Source: JABMQF01 sp964563755 (GTDB lineage: Archaea > Nanobdellota > Nanobdellia > Woesearchaeales > UBA11576). From it: a stretch of DNA of 64,000 nucleotides. This document shows positions 1-7,236 of this stretch, one piece after another. The notes beneath the pieces were generated by a model. It was given only the letters and a program-made list of their open reading frames with translations. It made no database searches and was not told where the DNA came from. The stretch is from positions 62,001 to 126,000 of the forward strand of contig CAZLYC010000001.1 of NCBI GenBank assembly GCA_964563755.1. Direction: 5' to 3'. The position numbers and the translations under genes were made by a program. How positions within the stretch are numbered: the first letter of the stretch is position 1; every line of letters begins with the position of its first letter.

Positions 1-41
1 AGGAAAGCAGTAGGTCGTGGGTTCAAATCCCATCAGGGCCG
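1..41 (+). tRNA. tRNA, 3' part only (identity not determined)
   Basis: The T arm is intact: stem 17-21 pairs with 29-33 around the loop TTCAAAT at 22-28. The 3' acceptor strand CAGGGCC lies at 34-40, with G41 as a probable discriminator. Positions 7-11 look like the 3' side of the anticodon stem. The bases before it do not make a normal anticodon loop (no U33), so this tRNA may also carry an intron. The 5' half lies outside the window. It ends 3 nt before the next tRNA, so the two are probably co-transcribed. No CCA is encoded. Confidence 0.8.
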
Positions 42-44
42 TAT

Positions 45-166
45 GGCGGCGTCGCCAAATCCGGTAAGGCAATCGCCTGCAGACTGGACACAACGCTGTG
101 TCGAGCGCGAAAGCGCGATGAGAGGAAGACAGCGATCATTTGGGGGTTCAAATCCCTCCGCCGCCT
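45..166 (+). tRNA. tRNA-Cys (GCA) with a 48-nt intron
   Basis: The acceptor stem 45-51/159-165 is fully paired. The D stem is 54-56/68-70, the anticodon stem 72-76/132-136 and the T arm 142-158. The anticodon GCA sits at 79-81 after T78, and the discriminator is T166, the base expected for tRNA-Cys. The loop is only complete if about 83-130 is removed, leaving C77-G82 plus A131 as a seven-base loop. That is an archaeal intron at the canonical position 37/38. A83 and A131 are identical, so the exact cut can shift by one. CCA is not encoded. Confidence 0.93.
83..130 (+). other. tRNA-Cys intron
   Basis: This insert of 48 nt separates the two halves of the anticodon loop. It contains its own GC-rich hairpin (GCGC-GAAA-GCGC, 105-116). 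It would be removed by the archaeal tRNA splicing endonuclease at a bulge-helix-bulge structure, which I inferred from position and did not fold fully. Confidence 0.82.
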
Positions 167-171
167 TTTTT
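166..171 (+). terminator. oligo-T terminator of the tRNA unit
   Basis: A run of six T directly follows the tRNA-Cys acceptor stem; the first T doubles as the discriminator base. Oligo-T is the usual archaeal termination signal. Confidence 0.6.
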
Positions 172-266
172 AATCAACCAATAAAATGCGTACCAGAATA
201 ATGATTTCTAAAGAGAGGAAACGAATAAGTCATGGACAAAATCGCCATAACAAAAGGTGAATAACA

Positions 267-743
267 ATGGCATCATGCGAGATGTGCGGAAGGGAGACAA
301 GGCTTGCAAAAGCCAAAGTCGAGGGCACTTTACTTGACGTTTGCGAACAGTGCGCAAGATTTGGCGAGATAGTGTCCATGCCAAGAGCGATGTCAAGAGA
401 GATGCCGCAGGCAAGACAAGCAGCAGTGCCCAAAAGAAAAGAGATAGTTGAGATGATTTCTTCGGATTATGCTCAGAAGATAAAGGCCAAGAGGGAGAAA
501 TTCGGTCTTACGCAGGAAGAATTTGCGAAAAAGCTTAACGAGAAAATCTCTGTCATGCAAAAACTTGAATCCGGACAGATGAAACCATCAATAGAGCTCG
601 CAAGAAAGCTTGAACGGGCGCTCGGAATAGAGATTGTCGAGCAGTACGGAGATGAAGGCGGAGAGGCACCAATAGGAAGTGGTCAACGCAAGAAAGAAGA
701 CGGATTCACGCTAGGGGATTTCATAAAGACAAGAAAGAAGTAA
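267..743 (+). CDS. archaeal multiprotein bridging factor 1 (MBF1-type transcription factor)
   Basis: A 158-residue protein with the standard archaeal MBF1 layout. An N-terminal zinc ribbon (CxxC at residues 4-7 and CxxC near 26-29) is followed by a basic linker. A helix-turn-helix domain covers roughly residues 70-130, with the typical LTQEEFAKKLNE and SGQMKPSIELARKLE segments. MBF1 proteins associate with the transcription or translation machinery; the archaeal version is ribosome-associated in some species. The start is supported by the GGTGA element at 256-260. A weak TATA-like AATAAAATG lies near 179-187. The gene stands alone, followed convergently by a membrane protein gene. Confidence 0.92.
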   Translation: MASCEMCGRETRLAKAKVEGTLLDVCEQCARFGEIVSMPRAMSREMPQARQAAVPKRKEIVEMISSDYAQKIKAKREKFGLTQEEFAKKLNEKISVMQKLESGQMKPSIELARKLERALGIEIVEQYGDEGGEAPIGSGQRKKEDGFTLGDFIKTRKK

Positions 744-747
744 AAAA

Positions 748-2220
748 TCATTCATCAAGCCGCATGACTTCCCATACAGAAACGCCATTCTTATCATACA
801 CATTCGTGAATGTCATCCGGTCGTTCAGCAGGAAAAGCAAACCCTCGTTCTGCTTTGTCCAGACAGAATCCGAGCGCATCCTCGGAGTTATGTAGATATA
901 CCTTATGTTGTAGTTCTTGAAAAGAGTCTTCGCATCATCCAACTTGCGTCCATAGAACAACGAGTCCTGGACCTTGTAGGTGAAACGCTGGTCATAGCCA
1001 GATGAAAAGAATGCGTCTGTAAGAACAGGATTCCTTGCGACAGTCGATATCAGATAGCCCTCATCATAGTGAGAGAGGACAAAACCATCCTTGAATGCGT
1101 TATCGCGCATCCATGCCAAGCTATCCATCATATCCTTGTCAGGCTCAAGAGATTCCAGCCTTTCCAGATAAGATATTGTTGAGAACAATATACCACATAT
1201 GAGTATCAGAATGGACAGGTCCTTAAGCATAGGAACAGCAGACTTCTCCTCTGTTAACTTCACGAAACCCATGCCTCCTGCCACCGCGACAAAGAACGCA
1301 AGATACATGCTGATGAAACTACCGAAGAAAAACAGACACACAAAAAGCAGAGTAGAAATACCAAAAAAAGGAAGGAAATCAGACTTATCCTTCCAATTGG
1401 ACACAACACCATGCGCTGCAAGGACTATGCTGAATATGCCAAAACCAATCATTCCGCCAAGGTCAGAGAAAAGGCTGCTGATTATGTTCACCTCGTGCTC
1501 ATAAGCGTAATTATAGAACAGCTTAGAGCCCATCGCGAGCGAAAAAAATGCTGTCATGAAAGCGGTGACGACAAAACGGCTCTGCATCTTCCTCTTAAGC
1601 AGTATGTAAGAGAGAAGAAGAAGCAATACAAGCACCGTATTGAAAAGGCTGAACAGTGAGACTATCAAAAGGCACGCAAGGGACAAGAAAGCAAAAATCC
1701 TGCCTTCATTCATGAAAAAATAAAAACCGAGCAAAGAAAATACTATGACCGCAGCATTCGCATTCGAGACAGTGAACAAGTATATGAAAGCAGGATTGAG
1801 GACAAGCAAGATAAGAGATACGTGCCGCTTATAATCATCCTTAATGAAACGCTTCAGGATAAGATTGAACACAAGCAAAGACAAGACTCCTGCTAAAAAC
1901 GGGGCTATACGAGAGGAGGTCTGAAGCGAGAAAATACTCGATGCGTACACAAGGAAGTAATGATACGGATTGAACACATAATTCCTATGCGAATACGCCA
2001 TGTCCTGTATATCCTCAGGAGGATTGAAAAGATTGTATGACTTCTCCTTAATGAGTTCTGCAGAAGCCCTGAGATGATAATACGACTCTGAACCCACCAA
2101 CGAGTCATTGCCTGAATAGAACCGTGCAAAATTCGGAAAAACGAGCACAAAGAAAAGCAAGACTATCGCAGGGATGAAAAGGTTGCGTTTCTTCAGCCCA
2201 AGATTAAGGTATTCCATCAT
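748..2220 (-). CDS. STT3/AglB-like membrane protein (oligosaccharyltransferase-related)
   Basis: About 490 residues, with many hydrophobic helices followed by a soluble C-terminal part. The first external loop has GSESYYHLR, which fits the acidic EL1 motif of STT3/AglB. The C-terminal part has W-M-R-D-N followed by HYDEG in a context like the WWDYG catalytic motif, with its Asp retained. STT3 proteins transfer lipid-linked glycans to Asn of secreted proteins; the protein is short for the family (usually 600 or more) and its WWDYG is altered. The ATG at 2220 overlaps the upstream stop (ATGA), so the two paralogues are translationally coupled; a longer start at 2241 is less likely. It could instead be another GT-C enzyme. 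Confidence 0.62.
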   Translation of the reverse strand: MMEYLNLGLKKRNLFIPAIVLLFFVLVFPNFARFYSGNDSLVGSESYYHLRASAELIKEKSYNLFNPPEDIQDMAYSHRNYVFNPYHYFLVYASSIFSLQTSSRIAPFLAGVLSLLVFNLILKRFIKDDYKRHVSLILLVLNPAFIYLFTVSNANAAVIVFSLLGFYFFMNEGRIFAFLSLACLLIVSLFSLFNTVLVLLLLLSYILLKRKMQSRFVVTAFMTAFFSLAMGSKLFYNYAYEHEVNIISSLFSDLGGMIGFGIFSIVLAAHGVVSNWKDKSDFLPFFGISTLLFVCLFFFGSFISMYLAFFVAVAGGMGFVKLTEEKSAVPMLKDLSILILICGILFSTISYLERLESLEPDKDMMDSLAWMRDNAFKDGFVLSHYDEGYLISTVARNPVLTDAFFSSGYDQRFTYKVQDSLFYGRKLDDAKTLFKNYNIRYIYITPRMRSDSVWTKQNEGLLFLLNDRMTFTNVYDKNGVSVWEVMRLDE

Positions 2221-3719
2221 CTTGCTACACCTGCCCTGCATAGAACCTTGTAGATCTTCACGTTCGAATCATAGACCAGCTCGAAACAATCCTTATCAAC
2301 ATACTTGAGCTCAGATATGTTGAACACGGTTTTCGCCCTGCCTGAGAAATACACATAGCTCACATCATACTTTGTCATCGTCTCAAGCGCACTTGTCTTC
2401 AATATGGCAACATACATCTGCCGAACATCATCAAATACAGCATCTGACTGTCGTATCATGAGAAAATCATTATCAGCGACATTCTTCCTCTCTGCTATCG
2501 CTGAGACCAGATTGCCTTCGGATATTGTCGAGAGCACCACTGACCCTGCTTCTGAATTATGCTTAAGCCATTCAAGAGCATTGATCTCATCATCACTAAC
2601 TGAATCTGATATTGCAAGGGATGCCCTTGCAACAGACGGCAGAAGCGAGGATAATATCACGAGCAGAAGAAGAGGCAGCCAAAATAGGTTCTTGTATGCT
2701 GAAATCTTTGTCATATCGATATACTTGAAAAAAAGATTCAAAGTCTGGCCAAGAAGAGGAATGAGAATAGCGCCAAGGAACATGAGACCAGTCTCTAGCG
2801 TCATCATCTTTGACCAGAGAAGGAAAGCGACTGAAAGCGCAAAAGCCATGAGAAGATATGTCCTCTTGTCACGCTGCTGGAACATGTATCTGTAAACCGC
2901 ATAGACACCAAGCACAAGAGGAAGCAAGCCTATACTTGTGACGCTCGCTATCAAGTCGACATCCTGAAAATATGAAGAAAGCACCTGTGAGGGTATGTTC
3001 TGCCATATCAATGAGTATGAATGGAAAAGGAAAGCCCTCTTGTAAAGCATTATATTGACCCAAAGAGTCATGAAAGTGACGAAAAGTATCGAATCAAGCT
3101 CTGTCCTATCCTTGATATCATACTCCAGCTTAATCAACAACAAGTAGATAAGAAGACCGAAAATGAAAAGGAAAGAGACTGCGCTCGTCAATGAGAGGAA
3201 GAGAGACAAAATAAGGAACTGATAAAAGTACTCCTTCCGGTCTATACGCATGAAACAATACAGCACATAGAACATAAGAGGCAAAAGGAAAGACAATACC
3301 GATGCAGAATTCAAAGTGCCTGCAAAAAAAACAGGTATGAACGCTGAGGTAAAAGAGCAAAACAAAGCAATGCTGCGATTCTTTGTCAGCTCATAGACGA
3401 TAAGGTAGATGATTATCACTAAAGTGCATGCGAGTATGTTCGGTATTATCTTCAATGTCAGGACTGTCCCAAGCACAAAAGAAAACACTGAAAGAAGGTA
3501 ATAATAGACAGGAGGAAATACGTGAATCCTGCCTGAATAGCTCAAATCATCAAAGTATGAAGGGAAAAAATCCTGGCCTATCAGCTCTACCTGTCGATAG
3601 GTGAAGTAGGAATCTCCAATCACGAAATTATCTGTCTGGAAAGCAAGGAACAGCCTTATGGCTAGTGCAAAAACAAATATTCCCCCCACAAGATAAGCGT
3701 AAAACCTACGATTAACCAT
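2217..3719 (-). CDS. STT3/AglB-like membrane protein, paralogue of the downstream gene
   Basis: 500 residues with the same architecture as its downstream neighbour: an N-terminal helix, GDSYFTYR in the first external loop (like the STT3 EL1 DxxYxxR pattern), about ten further helices, and a soluble tail. The tail has the corresponding W-L-K-H-N region, but the WWDYG position reads TISEG, so the catalytic-motif Asp is missing. Either it is inactive and supports its neighbour, or it uses a different chemistry. A TATA box on this strand at 3742-3751 places transcription start at about the ATG (leaderless). Confidence 0.58.
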   Translation of the reverse strand: MVNRRFYAYLVGGIFVFALAIRLFLAFQTDNFVIGDSYFTYRQVELIGQDFFPSYFDDLSYSGRIHVFPPVYYYLLSVFSFVLGTVLTLKIIPNILACTLVIIIYLIVYELTKNRSIALFCSFTSAFIPVFFAGTLNSASVLSFLLPLMFYVLYCFMRIDRKEYFYQFLILSLFLSLTSAVSFLFIFGLLIYLLLIKLEYDIKDRTELDSILFVTFMTLWVNIMLYKRAFLFHSYSLIWQNIPSQVLSSYFQDVDLIASVTSIGLLPLVLGVYAVYRYMFQQRDKRTYLLMAFALSVAFLLWSKMMTLETGLMFLGAILIPLLGQTLNLFFKYIDMTKISAYKNLFWLPLLLLVILSSLLPSVARASLAISDSVSDDEINALEWLKHNSEAGSVVLSTISEGNLVSAIAERKNVADNDFLMIRQSDAVFDDVRQMYVAILKTSALETMTKYDVSYVYFSGRAKTVFNISELKYVDKDCFELVYDSNVKIYKVLCRAGVAR

Positions 3720-3741
3720 AGCAAATAATCCTCTAAAAGGA

Positions 3742-3772
3742 CTATTTATATCTTTGGCAAAAGCTTTATAAA
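3742..3772. promoter_or_regulatory. divergent promoter pair (STT3-like operon / radB)
   Basis: Two TATA boxes lie back to back. TATA on the minus strand at 3742-3751 serves the gene starting at 3719, and CTTTATAAA on the plus strand at 3764-3772 serves the gene starting at 3795. Each is about 25 nt from its ATG, so both mRNAs should be leaderless or nearly so. Confidence 0.65.
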
Positions 3773-3794
3773 ACGCATTAACCTAGTAAAAACC

Positions 3795-4481
3795 ATGGAA
3801 AACACAAGGATAACGACAGGAAGTGAAGCGCTTGACAAGCTCCTATCTGGCGGGTACGAGACAGACACTGTCACGACAATATATGGTCCTTCAGGAAGCG
3901 GAAAGACAAACATATGCGTCATAGCCGCAGCAACAATCGCGAAGACAGGGAAAAAAGTCATCTATATAGACACAGAAGGAGGGTTCTCTGTAGAAAGACT
4001 CAAACAGATGACACCAGACTACAAGGAATTGCTGAACAATATGGTCTTCCTGCAGCCGATGAACTTCACAGAACAGAGAAACGCGTTCGGAAAACTTTCA
4101 AAGCTTGTTGATGATAATATAGGGATAATAATCGTCGATACAATATCTATGCTATACCGCCTTGAGATAGGCCAGACCGACGACGTGTATTCTGTGAACA
4201 AAGATTTAGGCACGCAGATATCATACCTTAGCGAAATCGCAAGAAGAAAGAACATACCAGTACTTATCGCGAACCAGGTATATTCAAGCTTCGAAGAGAA
4301 AGAGAACATAAAGATAGTCGGCGGAGACATCCTGAAATACGGAAGCAAATGCCTAATAGAACTACAGAAAGGGCATAACGGCATAAGAAGGGCTATCCTG
4401 AAGAAGCACAGGAGCATAGCAGAGGACAGAGAAGCTGTGTTTAAGATAATCAATGAAGGAATAGAAGAGTTCAAAGCCTGA
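3795..4481 (+). CDS. radB: DNA repair and recombination protein RadB
   Basis: 228 residues, the usual RadB length. It is a RecA/Rad51-family ATPase core without the N-terminal helix-hairpin-helix domain of RadA. Walker A GPSGSGKT is at residues 31-38, a Walker B-like IIIVDTIS follows near 112-119, and FSVERLK is typical of the family. RadB is a RadA paralogue that assists or regulates homologous recombination. It starts ITTGSEALDKLLSGG, matching RecA-core starts. RadA lies 3.5 kb away in the same window. Confidence 0.92.
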   Translation: MENTRITTGSEALDKLLSGGYETDTVTTIYGPSGSGKTNICVIAAATIAKTGKKVIYIDTEGGFSVERLKQMTPDYKELLNNMVFLQPMNFTEQRNAFGKLSKLVDDNIGIIIVDTISMLYRLEIGQTDDVYSVNKDLGTQISYLSEIARRKNIPVLIANQVYSSFEEKENIKIVGGDILKYGSKCLIELQKGHNGIRRAILKKHRSIAEDREAVFKIINEGIEEFKA

Positions 4482-4516
4482 AAGATTTGCTTTTAGCTAA
4501 AAAACCACGACACTTC

Positions 4517-4525
4517 TTTTATAAA
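4517..4525 (+). promoter_or_regulatory. TATA box
   Basis: TTTTATAAA about 70 nt before the ATG at 4593 predicts a leader of about 40 nt. A GGTGA ribosome-binding element lies just before the start codon. Confidence 0.5.
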
Positions 4526-4592
4526 CAAAAAATACCTTGATGCATATAGAAAGCTTTTAGTAACACCCCTAAAAAACGCTAAAGGTGAAACA

Positions 4593-5192
4593 ATGCTGCT
4601 TGAAAAAATAATAGAGATGCCAGACCCAAAATATCCTCTGAAAAGCAAAGTCGACATAGACGAAGCACCGACACTCAATATCCTTCTCACAGGACAAGGA
4701 CCAAGAAAGGACTGCCCTAACATACTCACAGTGCATGTCGAATACAGGAGCTGGGAAGAGACCGAACTCCTGAAACAATACCTGAAAGCCCATCCGAACA
4801 ACAAGACAGCGTCCAACAACAACGTGCAGCTCTATGAGTCAGGTGATGAGAAGACGTTCCTATACGAATTCGACTGCAATACCGGAGCCATGAACATCGC
4901 TGCAGTGTACAGAGGATCAAAATTCAGCGACCCGCAGTTCAGGTACAACGAAAGGCTCATAGAAGAATGGAGACCACAAAATAAAAACAAGAGACAGAAG
5001 AAGAAAGAGCACAGCAACTACAACAGCGTCGTTGACAAGGCATATTGCCTGATGGGCGACCTAAGAAAAAAAATCACTGAAGAAGCGAAAAAGCCAAACC
5101 TCAAAATCAAAGAGAAAGACAAGATGATATATTTCATCAGTGCACTTGACAAGATATGCAGTTATGACCGAGAATCATTGAAAATAAAATAA
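4593..5192 (+). CDS. hypothetical protein
   Basis: 199 residues, soluble, and not recognised. The first 120 residues look like a mixed alpha/beta domain with regularly spaced hydrophobic strands. A very basic linker (residues about 128-140, K/R/Q rich) follows, then a charged helical tail of about 60 residues. No cysteine pairs, membrane segments or catalytic motifs stand out. The basic linker would suit nucleic-acid or ribosome binding, but this is only a guess. It has its own promoter and is convergent with the uS2 gene, with only 16 nt between stop codons. Confidence 0.75.
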   Translation: MLLEKIIEMPDPKYPLKSKVDIDEAPTLNILLTGQGPRKDCPNILTVHVEYRSWEETELLKQYLKAHPNNKTASNNNVQLYESGDEKTFLYEFDCNTGAMNIAAVYRGSKFSDPQFRYNERLIEEWRPQNKNKRQKKKEHSNYNSVVDKAYCLMGDLRKKITEEAKKPNLKIKEKDKMIYFISALDKICSYDRESLKIK

Positions 5193-5208
5193 AAAAAAGA
5201 AAAAAAAC

Positions 5209-5823
5209 TTACTGTTCTGTGAAATCCTCGACAGACAGCTCGAGTTCCTTGTCCCTCGGGAGCATACCACGCTCGCGCAAGTAATGCGTAGCAAGGATGT
5301 GGAATAAAATACCCAGAGACTTCTTGCCCTTATTATTGCAAGGCACGACGAAATCTATGTTATTCGTCTGGTTATTCGTATCGCACAATGCTATAACAGG
5401 TATACCTGCCTTCATCGCATCATTGATTGCGTTCCTGTCAGGCCATGCGTCGACAACAAGAATGACCTTGGTCTCGATGAATGTCTTGAGGTTTGTGTTA
5501 GTCAATATTCCCGGAGGATACCTTCCTGCGAAAACCTTTATGCCTGTCACCTTGTTGAACATCTTCACAGGCTTCCAGCCGTTCTCCCTCCTGCAGCAGA
5601 TTATTATGTCCTGCGGCTCATACTTCGACAGGAACTTAGCTGCGAGGCCTATCCTCTCATCAATCTTCTGCAGATTCAGGACATAAAGCCCGTCAGGCCT
5701 TGTCTTGTAGATGAAGTTCTCCATGTACTTTGTCTTGAACTTAGTACCTATGTGGATGCCTGCCTTGAGATAATGATCAATCGGCACCAAAAGCTGTTCG
5801 TCTCCCATTCTGAATTCCTCCAA
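5209..5823 (-). CDS. rps2: small ribosomal subunit protein uS2
   Basis: 204 residues, matching archaeal S2 length. It has the family landmarks AGIHIGTKFKTKYM, the LNLQKIDERI segment, FAGRYPPGILTN, and VVDAWPDRNAINDAMKAGIPVIAL followed by the switch CDTNN. It belongs to the head of the 30S subunit. The C-terminal tail is short and acidic. The start is backed by GGAGG before the ATG. The leader upstream contains two inverted repeats (separate entry). Confidence 0.96.
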   Translation of the reverse strand: MEEFRMGDEQLLVPIDHYLKAGIHIGTKFKTKYMENFIYKTRPDGLYVLNLQKIDERIGLAAKFLSKYEPQDIIICCRRENGWKPVKMFNKVTGIKVFAGRYPPGILTNTNLKTFIETKVILVVDAWPDRNAINDAMKAGIPVIALCDTNNQTNNIDFVVPCNNKGKKSLGILFHILATHYLRERGMLPRDKELELSVEDFTEQ

Positions 5824-5830
5824 AAAAGCG

Positions 5831-5912
5831 CAATAGAAAAAGCTTCTATTGCCGCATTATTATCGCCCTGCGACACGCATAAGGTCCATTTAAGCTAACC
5901 CTTATGCTGGGC
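5831..5912 (-). promoter_or_regulatory. structured leader of the uS2 mRNA
   Basis: Two perfect hairpins lie between the probable promoter (TATA-like TTTATAAG at about 5941-5948, read on the minus strand) and the uS2 start. CATAAGG pairs with CCTTATG (5878-5884/5900-5906), with outer GCCC/GGGC (5865-5868/5909-5912). CAATAGAA pairs with TTCTATTG (5831-5838/5844-5851) eight nucleotides before the GGAGG. Ribosomal protein genes often carry autoregulatory leaders, but binding by uS2 is inference. Confidence 0.4.
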
Positions 5913-5948
5913 TGTTTTGATAAAAATAAAAACAGGTTACTTATAAAA

Positions 5949-6485
5949 CTATTGACGAGCCTCAAAACCCTTTAAAACCTCATAAATAGGTCCTTTAGAC
6001 GTCAAAGTCGATTTTATCAGCTTGAAAGAAGATACAGAAAATCGTGCTTCCTGGATTTTTGCGGCATCAAGCGCAGCTAAGAACAATTTCTTGTCATCTA
6101 TGAACTTAATCCTTGACAAAGTAAGATGCGGATGAAAATTATTGTCCAATTCAAAGCCGAGCTTTCTTGTGGCTCCATCAACTTTTGACTGGAGCTCCAT
6201 GATTTCCTTGTGCGGCTCGATACCGACCCACATAACCCTCGCAGCATTCCTATCAGGAAAGACACCCACGCCTGAAAGATGAACATCAAACTTGCTGAAT
6301 GATATCTTAGAAAGCTCTGAAACAACAGCATTAACTTTTTTCTCATCAACCTCTCCAAGAAATTTAAGAGTAAGATGAAAATCACTGACATTTGTGGCCT
6401 TGCCAGGGAAAACGATCTTCCTCTGTGCATCGATAAGAATACGTTTGACCTCTTCAGGGATTTCTATCGCAATGAACAAGCGCAT
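5949..6485 (-). CDS. thpR: RNA 2',3'-cyclic phosphodiesterase (2H phosphoesterase family)
   Basis: 178 residues, full length for the ThpR/LigT family. The two signature motifs are present: HLTLKF starting at His37 and HLTLSR starting at His120. These histidines form the active site that hydrolyses 2',3'-cyclic phosphate ends of RNA to 2'-phosphates; the family is also known as 2'-5' RNA ligase. The N-terminus MRLFIAIEIP is typical. It lies 33 nt downstream of the TRAM gene on the same strand, so the two may share an mRNA. Confidence 0.94.
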   Translation of the reverse strand: MRLFIAIEIPEEVKRILIDAQRKIVFPGKATNVSDFHLTLKFLGEVDEKKVNAVVSELSKISFSKFDVHLSGVGVFPDRNAARVMWVGIEPHKEIMELQSKVDGATRKLGFELDNNFHPHLTLSRIKFIDDKKLFLAALDAAKIQEARFSVSSFKLIKSTLTSKGPIYEVLKGFEARQ

Positions 6486-6517
6486 TTTAAAGAAATAAAA
6501 GATTAAAAAAATTGAAA

Positions 6518-7003
6518 TCAGTCGGTTTTCTCTTCCTCGCCGAAATCCTCAGAATCCTCTGGCAAAGGAGGTGCGTCCATCTCCTCTGAAGACTGCTCGC
6601 CGAACTCCTGAGAATCCTTTGGAGCTTCTTCTTGCGCTTCTGATTCTGGCTGGGCTGATTCCTCTTGAGTTGCTCCTTCCTTAGGCGCAGACTTGCCGAT
6701 CACTTCCGCAAATCCAACCTTCCGAAGCACCTTGGTAACGCGAATCTTGACTTCGTCGCCTTCCTTGGTGTTAGGCACGAACAAGACGAAGCCGCGCTTC
6801 CTGGCAATACCATCGCCTTTCTCGCCAACAGCTTCTATCCTTACGTCCAACTCTTCTCCGACTTTAACTGGTGCGAAACCTCCTCCGCCACCACCGAATC
6901 CACCGCCGCCGAATCCGCCACCGAATCCACCGCCGTGTGAATCTCCACCATCTCTATTTCGAGGCCTAAAGCCTCCCCTTCCGCCTTCGCCGTACATATT
7001 CAC
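6518..7003 (-). CDS. TRAM-domain RNA-binding protein
   Basis: 161 residues in three parts. The N-terminus (about 1-43) is glycine-rich with FGGG repeats and Arg/Gly. A TRAM domain (about 46-103) has the classic GEKGDGIARKRGFVLFVP pattern. The tail (about 104-161) is strongly acidic, rich in E, D and S. Small archaeal TRAM proteins bind RNA, and in some species act as cold-responsive RNA chaperones. Most known ones are a single domain of about 60-70 residues, so both extensions are unusual. Upstream are TATA-like elements (7046-7053 and 7071-7080) and a GGTGA near 7008. Confidence 0.9.
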   Translation of the reverse strand: MNMYGEGGRGGFRPRNRDGGDSHGGGFGGGFGGGGFGGGGGGFAPVKVGEELDVRIEAVGEKGDGIARKRGFVLFVPNTKEGDEVKIRVTKVLRKVGFAEVIGKSAPKEGATQEESAQPESEAQEEAPKDSQEFGEQSSEEMDAPPLPEDSEDFGEEEKTD

Positions 7004-7045
7004 AATTCACCTATATAACCAATTCGAATCTACACGATAAACCGT

Positions 7046-7080
7046 GTATAAACCAAAAAGAATGAGACTTTATTTATAAA
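7046..7080 (-). promoter_or_regulatory. promoter region of the TRAM gene
   Basis: Two candidate TATA boxes are read on the minus strand: TTTATAAATA (7071-7080) and GTTTATAC (about 7046-7053). The first gives a leader of about 45 nt, the second about 20 nt. I cannot choose between them. Confidence 0.45.
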
Positions 7081-7132
7081 TATATTGAAAAAAAGAAAGA
7101 ATTTTTCGACAAAAAAAGTATTTTTGTCGCCG

Positions 7133-7158
7133 AATCAAACGTCCTTGATTCCGCAGGT
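7133..7158 (-). repeat. partial copy of the radA 3' end
   Basis: Positions 7133-7158 match 7235-7260, the last codons and stop of radA, at 23 of 26 bases. The copy still reads T-C-G-I-K-D-V-stop on the minus strand, against T-G-G-I-K-D-V-stop in radA. Between the copies are a perfect 9-bp hairpin (7166-7174/7178-7186) and AT-rich sequence. It looks like a relic of a small duplication or of an insertion at the radA terminus. Confidence 0.6.
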
Positions 7159-7165
7159 ATGCAAC

Positions 7166-7186
7166 CAAAACTTTCAAAAAGTTTTG
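7166..7186 (-). terminator. hairpin downstream of radA
   Basis: CAAAACTTT and AAAGTTTTG form a perfect 9-bp stem with a 3-nt loop, about 50 nt beyond the radA stop. It may protect the mRNA 3' end or aid termination; no clear T run follows. Confidence 0.35.
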
Positions 7187-7236
7187 ATTCAAATGGTGCG
7201 GCTTCGCAAACCGTTGCTCAGTCACACTAAAAAAAA

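Noticed and set aside
6693..7040. Proline-rich open frame on the plus strand
   Set aside because: It is the antisense of the glycine-rich part of the TRAM gene and has no start signal of its own.
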